Positions 8,604 through 18,003 of a stretch of 51,089 nucleotides of DNA are shown here, one piece after another. The notes under the pieces were generated by a model, which worked only from the letters and a program-made list of their open reading frames with translations, was not told the origin of the DNA and made no database searches. How positions within the stretch are numbered: the first letter of the stretch is position 1; the number at the start of each line of letters is the position of its first letter. The position numbers and the translations under genes were made by a program. The stretch comes from Phycisphaerales bacterium. Lineage in GTDB: Bacteria > Planctomycetota > Phycisphaerae > Phycisphaerales > SM1A02. The DNA lies in contig JABDLI010000024.1 of the NCBI GenBank assembly GCA_013003065.1, forward strand, positions 1 through 51,089, written 5' to 3'.

Positions 8604-8645
8604 TCCGTGGGGCCATTCGGCCAACGCCCGCTCCTGCGCGCCCGG
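8604..8645. repeat. Dispersed repeat, copy D (degenerate)
   Basis: CGCTCCGTGGGGCC, ATTCGGCC and CGCCCGCTC follow the block order of copies A and B with several mismatches. The DNA just before it (about 8572-8602, GTCGGCTTGCGCGCGCCGG) also resembles the DNA just after copy B (about 18775-18794). Confidence 0.4.
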
Positions 8646-8703
8646 TCGGCCCTGCCCTCCGCGCCGCCCTCCGCGTCGCTCGTGACAGTCGGCGGCCGGC
8701 GAC

Positions 8704-11127
8704 CTACGAGCCGCCGCCTCCCGCACGGCCCGCGATCTCGTACCACCGTGCGCTGCGGTCTTCGCGGCTCATCATCGATCGCCCGATGGCTCCGAGGGAC
8801 GCCGGGAGCGACAGCTTCTCGATGCCGGCGGCGAGCTCCTCGAGGATCTCCGGCTGGTCGACCAGGTGCGCGACATCGCCGTCGTGACCGACCGCGGCCA
8901 GCCTCATGAGGGACATCCCGAAACGTTTCGCGAGGAGCCCGTGGCCCGTCTCGGCGCCGGGCAGGAGCTCTCGCAGACCTTGCTGCCCCGTCGTCAGCTG
9001 CCGTGCGATCTCCGCCCGGTCCTCCTTGCGGCCGCGTTGCACGAGCGCGTCGCCCAGGATGGTCTCGAAGTCGTGCTCCCACCACCCGACGTAGCCGTAC
9101 TGGCGTTCCACGAGGCGGCGGGCCACGCGCACGCGCCGCTCCTCCTCGCCGGCCGGCGCGCGCATCCTTGCTTCGAGCCAGAGCGCGATGCCGAGCTGCC
9201 GATCGACCCTCGCACCTCCGATCCCGTCCAGGATCTCGATCTGCGCCCGCGCGTACGCGACATCGGCGACGCCGAACCAGTTGCCGACGTACGCGCTCAT
9301 GTACATCAGGTACAGGGCGAGACCACGGGCGACGTCCTGCGGCATCGGCGTCCGCGCGTACGCGGCGATGACGCGCTCGAGCTGCTCGTCCTGCACGGCC
9401 CTGGACGGCGCGGCATCCTTGACGATCAAGTTGCGCCGCATCGTGCGCATCGTGTCCATGAGCGCGGGATCGGAGCGGCCGGCCGATCGCTCGAGCACGT
9501 CCAGGCACTCGAAGTACCAGCGCATCGCCGCCGGCTCGCCGCGGTCCAGTTCACGCTCGCAGCTCTGGAGACCGGTGAGGACCTCCGCGTACCCCAGCCC
9601 GAGGAACCGGTCGGGGTCCGGATCGGCCGTCATGATCTCGTAGGCGCCGAGGAGCTGATCGTACGCCGCTTCGTAGGCGCCGATCTGGTGATAGACGTCA
9701 CCCATCAAGCGGCGCACGTCGGCCTCGACCTCCGGGCTGCTCTCGAAGCGTTCTTCGATGTCCACGCTCGCGGCGTCCAGAACGTTGCGGAGGACCTCGG
9801 TTTCCCGGGGCTCGGCACTCGCGAGGGCCCAGACGAGGAAGTCGGCGCTGATGCGACCTCGATCGGACTCGCGCCGGAAGCTCTCGACGGCAGCGACGGC
9901 TTCTCCTTCGGCGCGGATCGCGCGAACGGTCAGAGTGATGGTCGCCGCAAGACCGGCGATGAGCAGGACCGCGGCAGCGCTGCCCCACGCGACGCCCGTC
10001 CGGTTGCGCCGCACGAACTTGTGCAGACGATACGACGCGCTCGGGGGTCCCGCGAGCACCGGCTCGTCGGCGAGATGGCGCCGGACGTCGGCCGCGAACG
10101 CGGATGCCGAGTCATACCGGCGCTCGACGTCCTTCTCGAGGGCCCGGGCGACGATCCACTCGAGATCGCCACGCAGCGTGGGCGCCGCCGCGCTCAGCCG
10201 CGTCGACTCTTCATCGCGGATGATGCGCGCTGCTTCGATGATCGAGCGCTCACGCACGTCGTACGGCAGGGCGCCGGTGAGCAATTCGAACAGTACGACG
10301 CCGAGTGCGTACACGTCGGAGCGCGTGTCCAGCTTCCCGATGTCGCCGGTGATCTGCTCGGGGCTCATGTAGGGCACGGTGCCGAGGAGCTGCCCGACGT
10401 CGGTCTGCACGGTAACGGCCTGGATGTCGCCGTCCGTCGCGCGGGCCACTCCGAAGTCGAGGATCTTCACCTGGCCGTCCTGCGTGACGAGGATGTTCGC
10501 CGGCTTCAGGTCACGGTGGATGACGCCCTTCTGGTGCGCGTGGTGGACGGCCTCGCAGATCTCGACGAACAGCCGGAGACGTTCGTCGGTGGGCAGCTCG
10601 CGTCCGTGTTCGAGCAGGGGGGTGCCGCGGACGAGCTCCATCGCGAAGAACGGAGACCCGGCGCCGCCCGCCTCGAGCGTCGCTACCCCCGCTTCGTAGA
10701 TGCGGGCGATGCCGGGATGTTCGAGTCGCCCCAGGATCTCGGCCTCGTTGCGGAATCGCGCGAGCAGGCGCTCCGAGAGCAGGTCGGCGCGGATGACCTT
10801 GATGGCGACGGCGCGCTGGGGCGACGCTTGCGTTCCCTCGTAGACGATGCCCATGCCGCCGGCGCCGAGGCGTCCGGTCACACGGTAGCGCCCGATGGCG
10901 GACGGGAGCGCCGCGTCCCCGGCGGGTTTCGTCGACGGCCGCAGGACGGGGCTGCACAGGAAGTCGTCGTCGGCGACTTCGTCGCGCCGCAGGAGGTCCT
11001 CGATCTCGGCGCGCAGCGTCGGGTCACCCGCGCACGCGGACGCGAGGTAGGCGTCGCGCTGGTCGGGCGGCAGCTCGGCGGCGGCTTCGAAGATCGCGCG
11101 GAGCCGCCCCCGCGTTTCGTCAGTCAT
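8704..11127 (-). CDS. Transmembrane Ser/Thr protein kinase (STK2)
   Basis: The product is 807 residues with the same architecture as STK1. The kinase domain is about 78-345: GAGGMGIV loop near 88-95, K110, HRDLKPAN 204-211 and DFG 224-226, all intact. A single membrane helix lies at about 379-401 (WGSAAAVLLIAGLAATITLT). An external helical domain of about 400 residues follows. The ATG overlaps the end of ECF2 by 8 nt (ATGACTGA), so translation is coupled and the two should be a functional pair. The external domain is the least conserved part between STK1, STK2 and STK3, consistent with different input signals. Confidence 0.95.
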   Translation of the reverse strand: MTDETRGRLRAIFEAAAELPPDQRDAYLASACAGDPTLRAEIEDLLRRDEVADDDFLCSPVLRPSTKPAGDAALPSAIGRYRVTGRLGAGGMGIVYEGTQASPQRAVAIKVIRADLLSERLLARFRNEAEILGRLEHPGIARIYEAGVATLEAGGAGSPFFAMELVRGTPLLEHGRELPTDERLRLFVEICEAVHHAHQKGVIHRDLKPANILVTQDGQVKILDFGVARATDGDIQAVTVQTDVGQLLGTVPYMSPEQITGDIGKLDTRSDVYALGVVLFELLTGALPYDVRERSIIEAARIIRDEESTRLSAAAPTLRGDLEWIVARALEKDVERRYDSASAFAADVRRHLADEPVLAGPPSASYRLHKFVRRNRTGVAWGSAAAVLLIAGLAATITLTVRAIRAEGEAVAAVESFRRESDRGRISADFLVWALASAEPRETEVLRNVLDAASVDIEERFESSPEVEADVRRLMGDVYHQIGAYEAAYDQLLGAYEIMTADPDPDRFLGLGYAEVLTGLQSCERELDRGEPAAMRWYFECLDVLERSAGRSDPALMDTMRTMRRNLIVKDAAPSRAVQDEQLERVIAAYARTPMPQDVARGLALYLMYMSAYVGNWFGVADVAYARAQIEILDGIGGARVDRQLGIALWLEARMRAPAGEEERRVRVARRLVERQYGYVGWWEHDFETILGDALVQRGRKEDRAEIARQLTTGQQGLRELLPGAETGHGLLAKRFGMSLMRLAAVGHDGDVAHLVDQPEILEELAAGIEKLSLPASLGAIGRSMMSREDRSARWYEIAGRAGGGGS

Positions 11128-11704
11128 CGGGGGCCATCCGCTTGTGCAGCCAGGCTCGCGCGAAACGCCAGCGGCGGGTGATCGTCGGCACGGACAGCGA
11201 CAGCACCTCGGCCGTTTCGTCGATGGTCAAGCCCGAGAAGTACCGCAGCATGACGACCTCGGCGGCGGAAGCATCGTCGAGCTCCAGCGCTCGAAGCGCC
11301 GCGTCGAGCTCGAGCACGTCGTCCACCGGCGCGTCGATCCGGACAGCGAGCTGCTCCGCGTCTCCTTCGCGTTTCCGGCCGCCGCCGTGCTTGAGCCGTC
11401 CCTTGCGACGCGCCTGCTCGACGAGAATGTCCCGCATGGCGCGGGAGGCGGCGAAGAAGAAGTGCCGGCGGCCGTTCCACTCGGGATCGAGATCACCGCC
11501 GATGCGGAGGTAGGCCTCATGCACGAGCGCGGTGGGTTGCAGCGTGTTCCCCGGCGGCGTCCGCGCCATCATCGACACGGCGAGCTTGCGCAACTCGTCG
11601 TAGACGAGCGGCAGGAGACGCTCGGCGGCTCCGTCTTCGCCGGCCGCCGCGTCCGCGAGAGCTCGGGTCACGTTCGGATCGGTCGGTGTCGCCACGAGGT
11701 CCAT
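11120..11704 (-). CDS. ECF-type sigma factor, TIGR02999 / PF07638 family (ECF2)
   Basis: The product is 194 residues. Region 2 contains AERLLPLVYDELRKLAVSMM, TALVHEAYLRIGGDLDPEW and HFFFAASRAMRDILVEQARR. Region 4 is GLTIDETAEVLSLSVPTITR. The first 60 residues are almost identical to ECF3, showing recent duplication, while region 4 differs, which implies different promoter specificity. There is no anti-sigma gene beside it. The overlapping STK2 presumably controls it, as in other ECF/kinase pairs of this phylum. No Shine-Dalgarno sequence precedes the ATG. Confidence 0.93.
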   Translation of the reverse strand: MDLVATPTDPNVTRALADAAAGEDGAAERLLPLVYDELRKLAVSMMARTPPGNTLQPTALVHEAYLRIGGDLDPEWNGRRHFFFAASRAMRDILVEQARRKGRLKHGGGRKREGDAEQLAVRIDAPVDDVLELDAALRALELDDASAAEVVMLRYFSGLTIDETAEVLSLSVPTITRRWRFARAWLHKRMAPDD

Positions 11705-11855
11705 CGTAGCGAGAGCCGAGAACGGACCCTGGGACGAAAGAGCACATGTGCACTGCGACGAATGTGTGCGAATGCAACGATCGCCAACCCCCGATAGCAG
11801 CCGTCATGCCCGCGATCACCGAATGAAGGCCGCGTCGGGCTGGGGTCGGCCGTCG

Positions 11856-14228
11856 CTACGACCCGCACGGTCCCCATTGCGACAGGACCGTGAGCAGGTC
11901 CCCGAAACCGACGGAGCCGTCGCCGTCGAGGTCCGCCGGGCACGAGTCGCACGCGCCCCACGCCGAGAGCACGGCCAGGAGATCGTTGAACCCGACATCA
12001 CCGCTCGCGTCCAGGTCGGCCGAGCAGTCGGGGGCGCCGGGGCAGCGGTTGAGCATGATCGTGATGCTCCGGTTGTTGAGGTTGGCCACGGCGAGGTCCA
12101 CGGCGTCGTCGGCGTCGAGATCGGCGGCCGCAATGTCGTGGCTGAGGGCGCCGCCATCGAAGAGCGTGGGCGCGCCGAACGAACCGTCGCCGATGCCATG
12201 CAGCACCGAGATCGGCTGCGGGCCACCCGGTGACACGGTGGTCGCCACGTCGGGCACGCCGTCACCGTCGAAGTCGCCCACGGCAAGCGACCGCGAGCCG
12301 TCAACCGTCTGGCCCGTCGGGAAGGTCATCGCGACCGCGAAGTTCCCGCCCCCGGTGCCGAGACAAACGGCAAGCTCGATCACATCCGGGGCAGCGGCGC
12401 CGACGGCCAACACGTCGAGGACGCCGTCCCCGTCGACATCGCTCGCGGTCAAGCTCCCTCCCCAGGAATCCAGACCGAGCAGTGGGAGCACCGTGCTTTG
12501 AACCGGCCGGAACGTCCCGTCGCCGTTGCCGAGCCGCCGCGCGAAGCCGCCGTCGATCGGCTGCGCCAGATCCAAGTGACCGTCGCCATCGAGATCGACG
12601 ACGACGACCTCATGCCGGCCGGCGGAGATGGTCGTGACCGGCTGGAACGTGCCGTCGCCATTTCCGCGTCCGAGCGTGACGGCGTCGACGCTGCCGTGCG
12701 CGACCAGGAGATCGAGAATGCCGTCCTCGTCGACGTCCGCCAGCGCGACGGTCTTGGGCGTGCCGTCGGTCGCATGGCTGGTTCCGACCGACACGGTGCC
12801 GTCACCGTTGCCCAGGAAGACGGTCGCCCGGCCGGTGAGATTCTGGTTCGTGCCGACGAGATCGACGTCGCCATCCCCGTCCAGGTCGCCGTGCGCGATG
12901 TGCCAGATCGACTCCGGAGACGTCGCCTCGACGGGCAGCGCGAACGTGCCTTCGCCCAGCCCCAGCGCGATACGCACGTACTGGCCGTTCGGATCGCTCC
13001 CGACGAGGTCGAGGATCCCGTCGCCGTTCATGTCGACCACAATCGACGCCGCACCGCCGGTCGGCGTGGCGGGCAGGGTGTCGAGCGTCCCGTCGCCGTT
13101 CCCCGGGGCGACCCGGAGGCCCGCGTACATGATCAACAGGTCGTCGATCTCGTCGCCGGTCCAGTCCGCGGCGACGATGCTCGTGTGCGCCTCCATCGTG
13201 TGGTAGGAGCCCGCAAACGCGAATGTGGCGTCGCCGTTCCCCAGATACGTATACACGACGGAGTACGATGTGCTGTTCTGGTAGCACGCGATGTCGACGT
13301 GCTCATCGCCGTCAAGGTCGAGCACAATGGCTGCTCCGGCGCCCGACGGCACGATGAGCGGGGGACCGTTCGTAAAGGTGCCATCACCCACGCCCAGGAG
13401 CACCGCACTCGCCTCGGTGCCGGCGGAGACGAAGAGATCCGGGATCGTGTCACCGTTGAAATCGCCCGCCACCACCTCCCCCGGCTGCTCCACGGGGATG
13501 CTGACAGCGGGCGCCAGGGTCCCGTCGCCCTCGTTCATGAAGACCGACACGTTGTTCCCGTTCCAGTTGGGCACGGCGATGTCCGTCCATCCGTCGAGAT
13601 CGAGGTCCACCGCGGCGAAGGCCAAAGGCAACGCACCGGTGGGGTACGTGACGGCGGGCAGGAAGGTGCCGTCGCCGAGTCCCATGAACACGCCGAGCGT
13701 GTCGGTGCCGTCATCCGTGGCCACGAGATCGGGCAGACCGTCGCCGTTCATGTCGACGGCCGCGACGTCGAAGGTACGAGTGCCGAGCGGATAGACAGTT
13801 GGTGGCCCGAACGTTCCGTCGCCGAGCCCCGCGCGGACCTCGATCCCGCCGCCGAACAGCGACAGCACGAGGTCGACGAGGGTGTCACCGTCGAGATCGG
13901 CCAGCTCGACGTACTGGGCGCCGTCGGCCCCCTCCGTCACCGGCGTGATCGTCGGGTCGGCAGTCCCGTTGTTGATGAAGACGTTGAAGGCGCGGCCCGG
14001 GAGGAAGGGGACCGACCCGACGGCGTCCACGTCGCCATCGCCGTCGAGGTCCGCGGCGTCCACGCCCTGCCCGAGCTGGCCGAGGAACGATCCGGGTGGG
14101 AGATGAGCGCCGGCGCTGGGGAACATCTCCCCCGGGACGCACTCCTGGCCGAGGCAGGGTGAGGCCGAACCTGCGATCGCGATGAGTGTCACCAACGGGG
14201 CCGTGATGATCGGGATCGGTCGGGGCAT
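11856..14228 (-). CDS. Secreted FG-GAP/VCBS propeller protein with dockerin-like tail (paralogue of 4205-6598)
   Basis: The product is 790 residues. A signal peptide (residues 1-28, ending CLGQ) is followed by repeated FG-GAP units with Ca-binding DxDGDGxxD loops and 'GNGDGTF' turns, then two dockerin-like halves at 735-790 (DLDASGDVGF and DLDGDGSVGF). The same domain order, length and spacing as the protein at 4205-6598 make them clear paralogues. GGAGG lies 8 nt before the ATG. It is upstream of ECF2 on the same strand with a 151-bp gap holding the ECF2 control region, so read-through is possible but separate transcription is more likely. It is transcribed divergently from the beta-helix gene at 14589. 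Confidence 0.9.
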   Translation of the reverse strand: MPRPIPIITAPLVTLIAIAGSASPCLGQECVPGEMFPSAGAHLPPGSFLGQLGQGVDAADLDGDGDVDAVGSVPFLPGRAFNVFINNGTADPTITPVTEGADGAQYVELADLDGDTLVDLVLSLFGGGIEVRAGLGDGTFGPPTVYPLGTRTFDVAAVDMNGDGLPDLVATDDGTDTLGVFMGLGDGTFLPAVTYPTGALPLAFAAVDLDLDGWTDIAVPNWNGNNVSVFMNEGDGTLAPAVSIPVEQPGEVVAGDFNGDTIPDLFVSAGTEASAVLLGVGDGTFTNGPPLIVPSGAGAAIVLDLDGDEHVDIACYQNSTSYSVVYTYLGNGDATFAFAGSYHTMEAHTSIVAADWTGDEIDDLLIMYAGLRVAPGNGDGTLDTLPATPTGGAASIVVDMNGDGILDLVGSDPNGQYVRIALGLGEGTFALPVEATSPESIWHIAHGDLDGDGDVDLVGTNQNLTGRATVFLGNGDGTVSVGTSHATDGTPKTVALADVDEDGILDLLVAHGSVDAVTLGRGNGDGTFQPVTTISAGRHEVVVVDLDGDGHLDLAQPIDGGFARRLGNGDGTFRPVQSTVLPLLGLDSWGGSLTASDVDGDGVLDVLAVGAAAPDVIELAVCLGTGGGNFAVAMTFPTGQTVDGSRSLAVGDFDGDGVPDVATTVSPGGPQPISVLHGIGDGSFGAPTLFDGGALSHDIAAADLDADDAVDLAVANLNNRSITIMLNRCPGAPDCSADLDASGDVGFNDLLAVLSAWGACDSCPADLDGDGSVGFGDLLTVLSQWGPCGS

Positions 14229-14588
14229 CGGGCATTCCTCCAGGATCGAGTGCGAGGGCCTACGCGGGAGCGCGTGTCTCCCTCAAGCCGACATCGCGGA
14301 GACACCCTGATCAAGGTTTCGGCCCGGTATCACCAGATTGCCGCTGACAACGCCGGAATCTCGAAGAACTCGGTCATGAGGTGTCCCCTCCGGCCGCCTG
14401 TGTCGGCTTGGAAGTGATGCCGCGTCCGCCCGGGTCTTCGTCTCGTGCGTCCCGGCACTCCGAGAGGCCCGATCCATGCCCCCCATTTCCCGTATGCCCA
14501 GACTCATCGTCGCAGCCCTGAGGATGAGCGCCGCCGGTGCCGCGGCACCAGAGACGAACGAATCCACTCGAAACAAAGGCGAAACCTC
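14229..14588. promoter_or_regulatory. Divergent control region between two dockerin-protein genes
   Basis: This 360-bp gap contains CAAGCCGACA (14284-14293) and its exact inverse TGTCGGCTTG (14401-14410), each oriented toward the gene it precedes. The left copy also has GAAACC 21 nt upstream in its own orientation (14315-14320), as at 1708-1744. A GTGTCTCC/GGAGACAC hairpin (14274-14281 and 14298-14305) overlaps the likely leader of the minus-strand gene. A shared regulator or sigma factor for both genes is an inference. Confidence 0.4.
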
Positions 14589-15491
14589 ATGAATCACTAC
14601 AACGCAGCAACCGCCGCCCTCGCGATGATCCTGGCTCCGATCGCGAGCGCCGAGATCATCCACGTTCCGGCCGATCACCCGACGATTCAGGGCGCGATCG
14701 ACGCGGCGGTCGATGGCGATGAGATCGTCGTCGCGCCGGGGGTGTACTTCGGAGGAACATTCGCTGCGATATACATCCCGGAGAAGTCGATCGTGCTGCG
14801 AAGCACCGACCCGGAAAGCGCCCAGGTCGTCGCTGCGACGAGTATCCAGGCGCAGCTCTATCTGTTCGGCGGCGACCAGACCACGCTCGTCGACGGGTTC
14901 TCGTTCAAAAAGCGGCCAACGGGCGGAGGATCGCTCCGGAAATCACTGGTGCTCTTCGAGAGCGCGGCGACCGTGAGGAACTGCGTCTGGAGCGGTATGC
15001 ACATCGACATTATCCCTCCGCCTGATGGTGTTCTGACCATCCATGGCGGTTCTGCCGTGGTCGAGCGGTGTCGCATCAGCAACAACGAAATCTATAACGC
15101 GACGATCATTGCCTGCAGAAGGGGCGCCGCACCGACGCTCGTCGACAACATCGTATCCGGCAACGCCGGGTGGCCGATCGGGTTCGGGATCCGCTCCGAG
15201 GAGGGCTGCAACCCGACGCTCATCGGCACGCTCATGTGCGGGAATACACTTGCGTTCAATCCTGTTGTCGGGCCCTGGACCGACGGGGGCGGGAACACCC
15301 TCGACGGCGCTTGCCCGTGTCCCGCAGACATCGACTACGACGGCGTCGTCGGCTTCGGCGACCTCCTCGGCGTGCTCGCACGGTGGGGGCCGTGCCTGGG
15401 TTGGGGGTGTGAGGCGGACATCGACGACAACGGGGACATCGGCTTTGGCGACCTCCTGGCCGTGCTCAGCACGTGGGGCCCGTGCGAGTGA
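14589..15491 (+). CDS. Secreted beta-helix protein with dockerin-like tail
   Basis: The product is 300 residues. The signal peptide is MNHYNAATAALAMILAPIASA. The beta-helix entry IIHVPADHPTIQGAIDAAVD and IVVAPGVYFGG match the protein at 364-1671, but with fewer rungs. Two dockerin-like halves occupy residues 244-300 (DIDYDGVVGF and DIDDNGDIGF), each ending DLL-VL-WGPC. The ATG at 14589 is preceded by AAAGG about 10 nt upstream, a modest ribosome site. It converges with STK3 (gap 28 bp). A binding or structural role on the cell surface or in the medium is inferred. Confidence 0.85.
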   Translation: MNHYNAATAALAMILAPIASAEIIHVPADHPTIQGAIDAAVDGDEIVVAPGVYFGGTFAAIYIPEKSIVLRSTDPESAQVVAATSIQAQLYLFGGDQTTLVDGFSFKKRPTGGGSLRKSLVLFESAATVRNCVWSGMHIDIIPPPDGVLTIHGGSAVVERCRISNNEIYNATIIACRRGAAPTLVDNIVSGNAGWPIGFGIRSEEGCNPTLIGTLMCGNTLAFNPVVGPWTDGGGNTLDGACPCPADIDYDGVVGFGDLLGVLARWGPCLGWGCEADIDDNGDIGFGDLLAVLSTWGPCE

Positions 15492-15519
15492 TCGATGTCG
15501 GGCGGCGAGTGCGGGACCG

Positions 15520-18003
15520 TCACCGCGCCGGATCGGTCAGCTCGATCCCGCGCTCGCCGGCCAAGCGACCGACCTCGTACCACCGGTCGCTGCATCCCGT
15601 TCGGCTGAGCATCGATCGCGCGATGAGTCCGAGGACGTTCGCAAGCGTCTCCCGGGCGACGCCCGCCTCGATCTCGTCGAAGACGTCCGCGCGGTCGATC
15701 AGGGGGATCACCCGCTGGTCCTGTTGCTGATGGCCGAGCCCGACGCCTGCCAGCCGCATCAGGGCGAGCGCCTTCCGGGGACCGAGCTGCGTATGCGCGA
15801 CGGCATCCGGCGATGACATCTCGCGCATCGCGCGGTGGCTGTCGATCAGCAAACTCGCAATCTCGTCGCGGTCGTCGTCGCGACCGCGCTGGAGCAGGGC
15901 GTCGCCGAGAATGCCCCGAGAGTCCAGCGTGAAGAAGAGGCTCGGCGCGCCGGAGGCGTTCCTCGCCACCAGACGGCGCGCGGCTTGGACGCGGGTTGCC
16001 TCCTCGCCGAGCGGTGCTGGTGCGCGGGCCTCCATCCAGAGCGCCATGGTCAGGAACCGCCTCACGTCCTCGGGCGGCATGCGGTCGGCGATCGCGATGG
16101 CGGCGCGCAGGTAGTCGACCGCGTACTCGGCGAACGTTGCGCTCGTGCTCTGTGCAACCAGCGTGAGGACGAAGCCCAGGTAGATCCCGTCCGGATCATC
16201 CGGCGTCATCCCCACTTCGTAGGCCGCCAGAACGCGTCCGAGATGATCGCTGAGAAGCTCGCGCGAGGGCCGCTCCGATCCGATCACCGCCTTCCGCATC
16301 GCGCCGACCGCGCGACCCAGTGCGGGGTCCTTCCGGCCCAGACGGTCCTGCGAAACGTCCGCCGCCTCCCAGTACCAGCGCGCTGCGGCGGTCTCGCCGT
16401 GTCCAAGCTCGCGTTCGCACACCTGGAGGAGCAGCAGCACCTCGACGAGACCGCGGGCATGGGCGTCCGCATCATCGCGGTACAGGTCGGTCAGCAGCTC
16501 GTACGCGATCTCGAGCTGCTCGCGGGCCGGTGGATAGGCGGAGATCTCCTCGTACACCCGACCGAGCAGACGGCGGACGTCGGCTTCGGCCTCGGGCCGG
16601 CCCTTGAAGCGCTCCCCGATGTCGGCCGTCGCGAGGTCGAGCGTCTCCCGCAACGTAAGCCTCTCGTCGCCCGTGGGCGACCGCTTCGCGTGACCGAACG
16701 CCCAGAGCAGGAAGTCCATGCCAGCGCGGGCGCGATCCGCTTCGCGATCGGCCACGACGAGCGCACGGACGCTCTTCTTCTCGGCCCGCGTGGCCCGCAC
16801 CGTCTGGCCGATCGTTGCCGCGACGCCGGCGACGAGCAGGAGCAACGCCATCGCCGCCCACGCCACGCCGACCTTGTTGCGTCTTACGAACTTCCTCAGG
16901 CGATACGTTGCGCTCGGCGGTCCCGCGAGAACCGGCTCGTCCGCGAGGTGACGGCGGATGTCGGCGGCGAACGCGGACGCCGAGTCGTAGCGGCGATCGA
17001 CGTCCTTCTCGAGCGCCTTCGCGACGATCCACTCGAGGTCGCCGCGCAGGGCCGGGGCGCGTGTGCTCAGTCGGGTCGAGTCCTCGTCATGGATGATCCG
17101 GACCGCTTCGGGAATCGACCGATCGCGCACCTCGTGCGGAAGCGCCCCGGTGAGCAGCTCGAAGAGGACGACACCGAGCGAGTACACGTCCGAGCGCGTG
17201 TCGAGCTGCGTCACGTCGCCGAGCAGCTGCTCGGGGCTCATGTACGGCACGGTGCCGAGAAGCTGTCCGGCGTCGGTCTGGACGGTCACGGTCTGGATGT
17301 CGGCGTCGGTGACGCGCGCGATGCCGAAGTCGAGGATCTTGGGCTGGCCGTCCGGTATCACGATGATGTTCGCCGGCTTGAGATCGCGATGGATCACGCC
17401 CTTCTGGTGCGCGTGGTGGACCGCGTCGCCGATCTCGACGAAGAGCCGGAGCTTCGCCGTCGCATCGAGGTCGCGACCGTGTTCGAGCAGGGGCGTGCCG
17501 CGCAACAGCTCCATCGCGAAGAACGGACGCTCGGTCGTCGAGCCTTCCAGCGGCGCCGTCCCCGCCTCGTAGATCCGGGCGATGCCCGGATGCTCGAGGC
17601 GGCCGAGGATCTCGGCCTCGTTTCGAAAGCGAGAGAGCATGCGCTCGGAGATCAGCTCCGGACGGATGACCTTGATCGCGACGGCGCGCTGCGGCGACTT
17701 CTGGGCGCCCTCGTACACGACGCCCATGCCGCCGGTGCCGATCAGGCCGGTGACCCGGTAGCGGCCGATGCTGGAGGGGAGATCGCCCGTGGCGAGCGCG
17801 GCGGTCTCAGGCGCGCGGCGTATGGGACTCTGAAGAAAGTCAGGCTCCGGTTCGTCGTCCAGCCGCAGGAGTTCGTCGACGCTCGCGCGGAGGTCGTCGT
17901 TGCCTGCACACTGCTCGCGCAGGAACGCCTCGCGTTCGGTCGGCGGCAGATCAACGGCAGCCTCGAAGAGCTGACGCCGCCTCGTGCGATGATCATCCGC
18001 CAT
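15520..18003 (-). CDS. Transmembrane Ser/Thr protein kinase (STK3)
   Basis: The product is 827 residues from the ATG at 18003, chosen because GAAAGGA lies 6 nt upstream; a start 30 nt further up would also be open. The kinase domain is intact (loop GTGGMGVV near 89-96, K111, HRDLKPAN 205-212, DFG 225-227). One membrane helix lies around residues 380-402 (VAWAAMALLLLVAGVAATIG), followed by an external helical domain of about 420 residues. It overlaps the end of ECF3 by 11 nt. The external domain is diverged from STK1 and STK2. Confidence 0.94.
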   Translation of the reverse strand: MADDHRTRRRQLFEAAVDLPPTEREAFLREQCAGNDDLRASVDELLRLDDEPEPDFLQSPIRRAPETAALATGDLPSSIGRYRVTGLIGTGGMGVVYEGAQKSPQRAVAIKVIRPELISERMLSRFRNEAEILGRLEHPGIARIYEAGTAPLEGSTTERPFFAMELLRGTPLLEHGRDLDATAKLRLFVEIGDAVHHAHQKGVIHRDLKPANIIVIPDGQPKILDFGIARVTDADIQTVTVQTDAGQLLGTVPYMSPEQLLGDVTQLDTRSDVYSLGVVLFELLTGALPHEVRDRSIPEAVRIIHDEDSTRLSTRAPALRGDLEWIVAKALEKDVDRRYDSASAFAADIRRHLADEPVLAGPPSATYRLRKFVRRNKVGVAWAAMALLLLVAGVAATIGQTVRATRAEKKSVRALVVADREADRARAGMDFLLWAFGHAKRSPTGDERLTLRETLDLATADIGERFKGRPEAEADVRRLLGRVYEEISAYPPAREQLEIAYELLTDLYRDDADAHARGLVEVLLLLQVCERELGHGETAAARWYWEAADVSQDRLGRKDPALGRAVGAMRKAVIGSERPSRELLSDHLGRVLAAYEVGMTPDDPDGIYLGFVLTLVAQSTSATFAEYAVDYLRAAIAIADRMPPEDVRRFLTMALWMEARAPAPLGEEATRVQAARRLVARNASGAPSLFFTLDSRGILGDALLQRGRDDDRDEIASLLIDSHRAMREMSSPDAVAHTQLGPRKALALMRLAGVGLGHQQQDQRVIPLIDRADVFDEIEAGVARETLANVLGLIARSMLSRTGCSDRWYEVGRLAGERGIELTDPAR

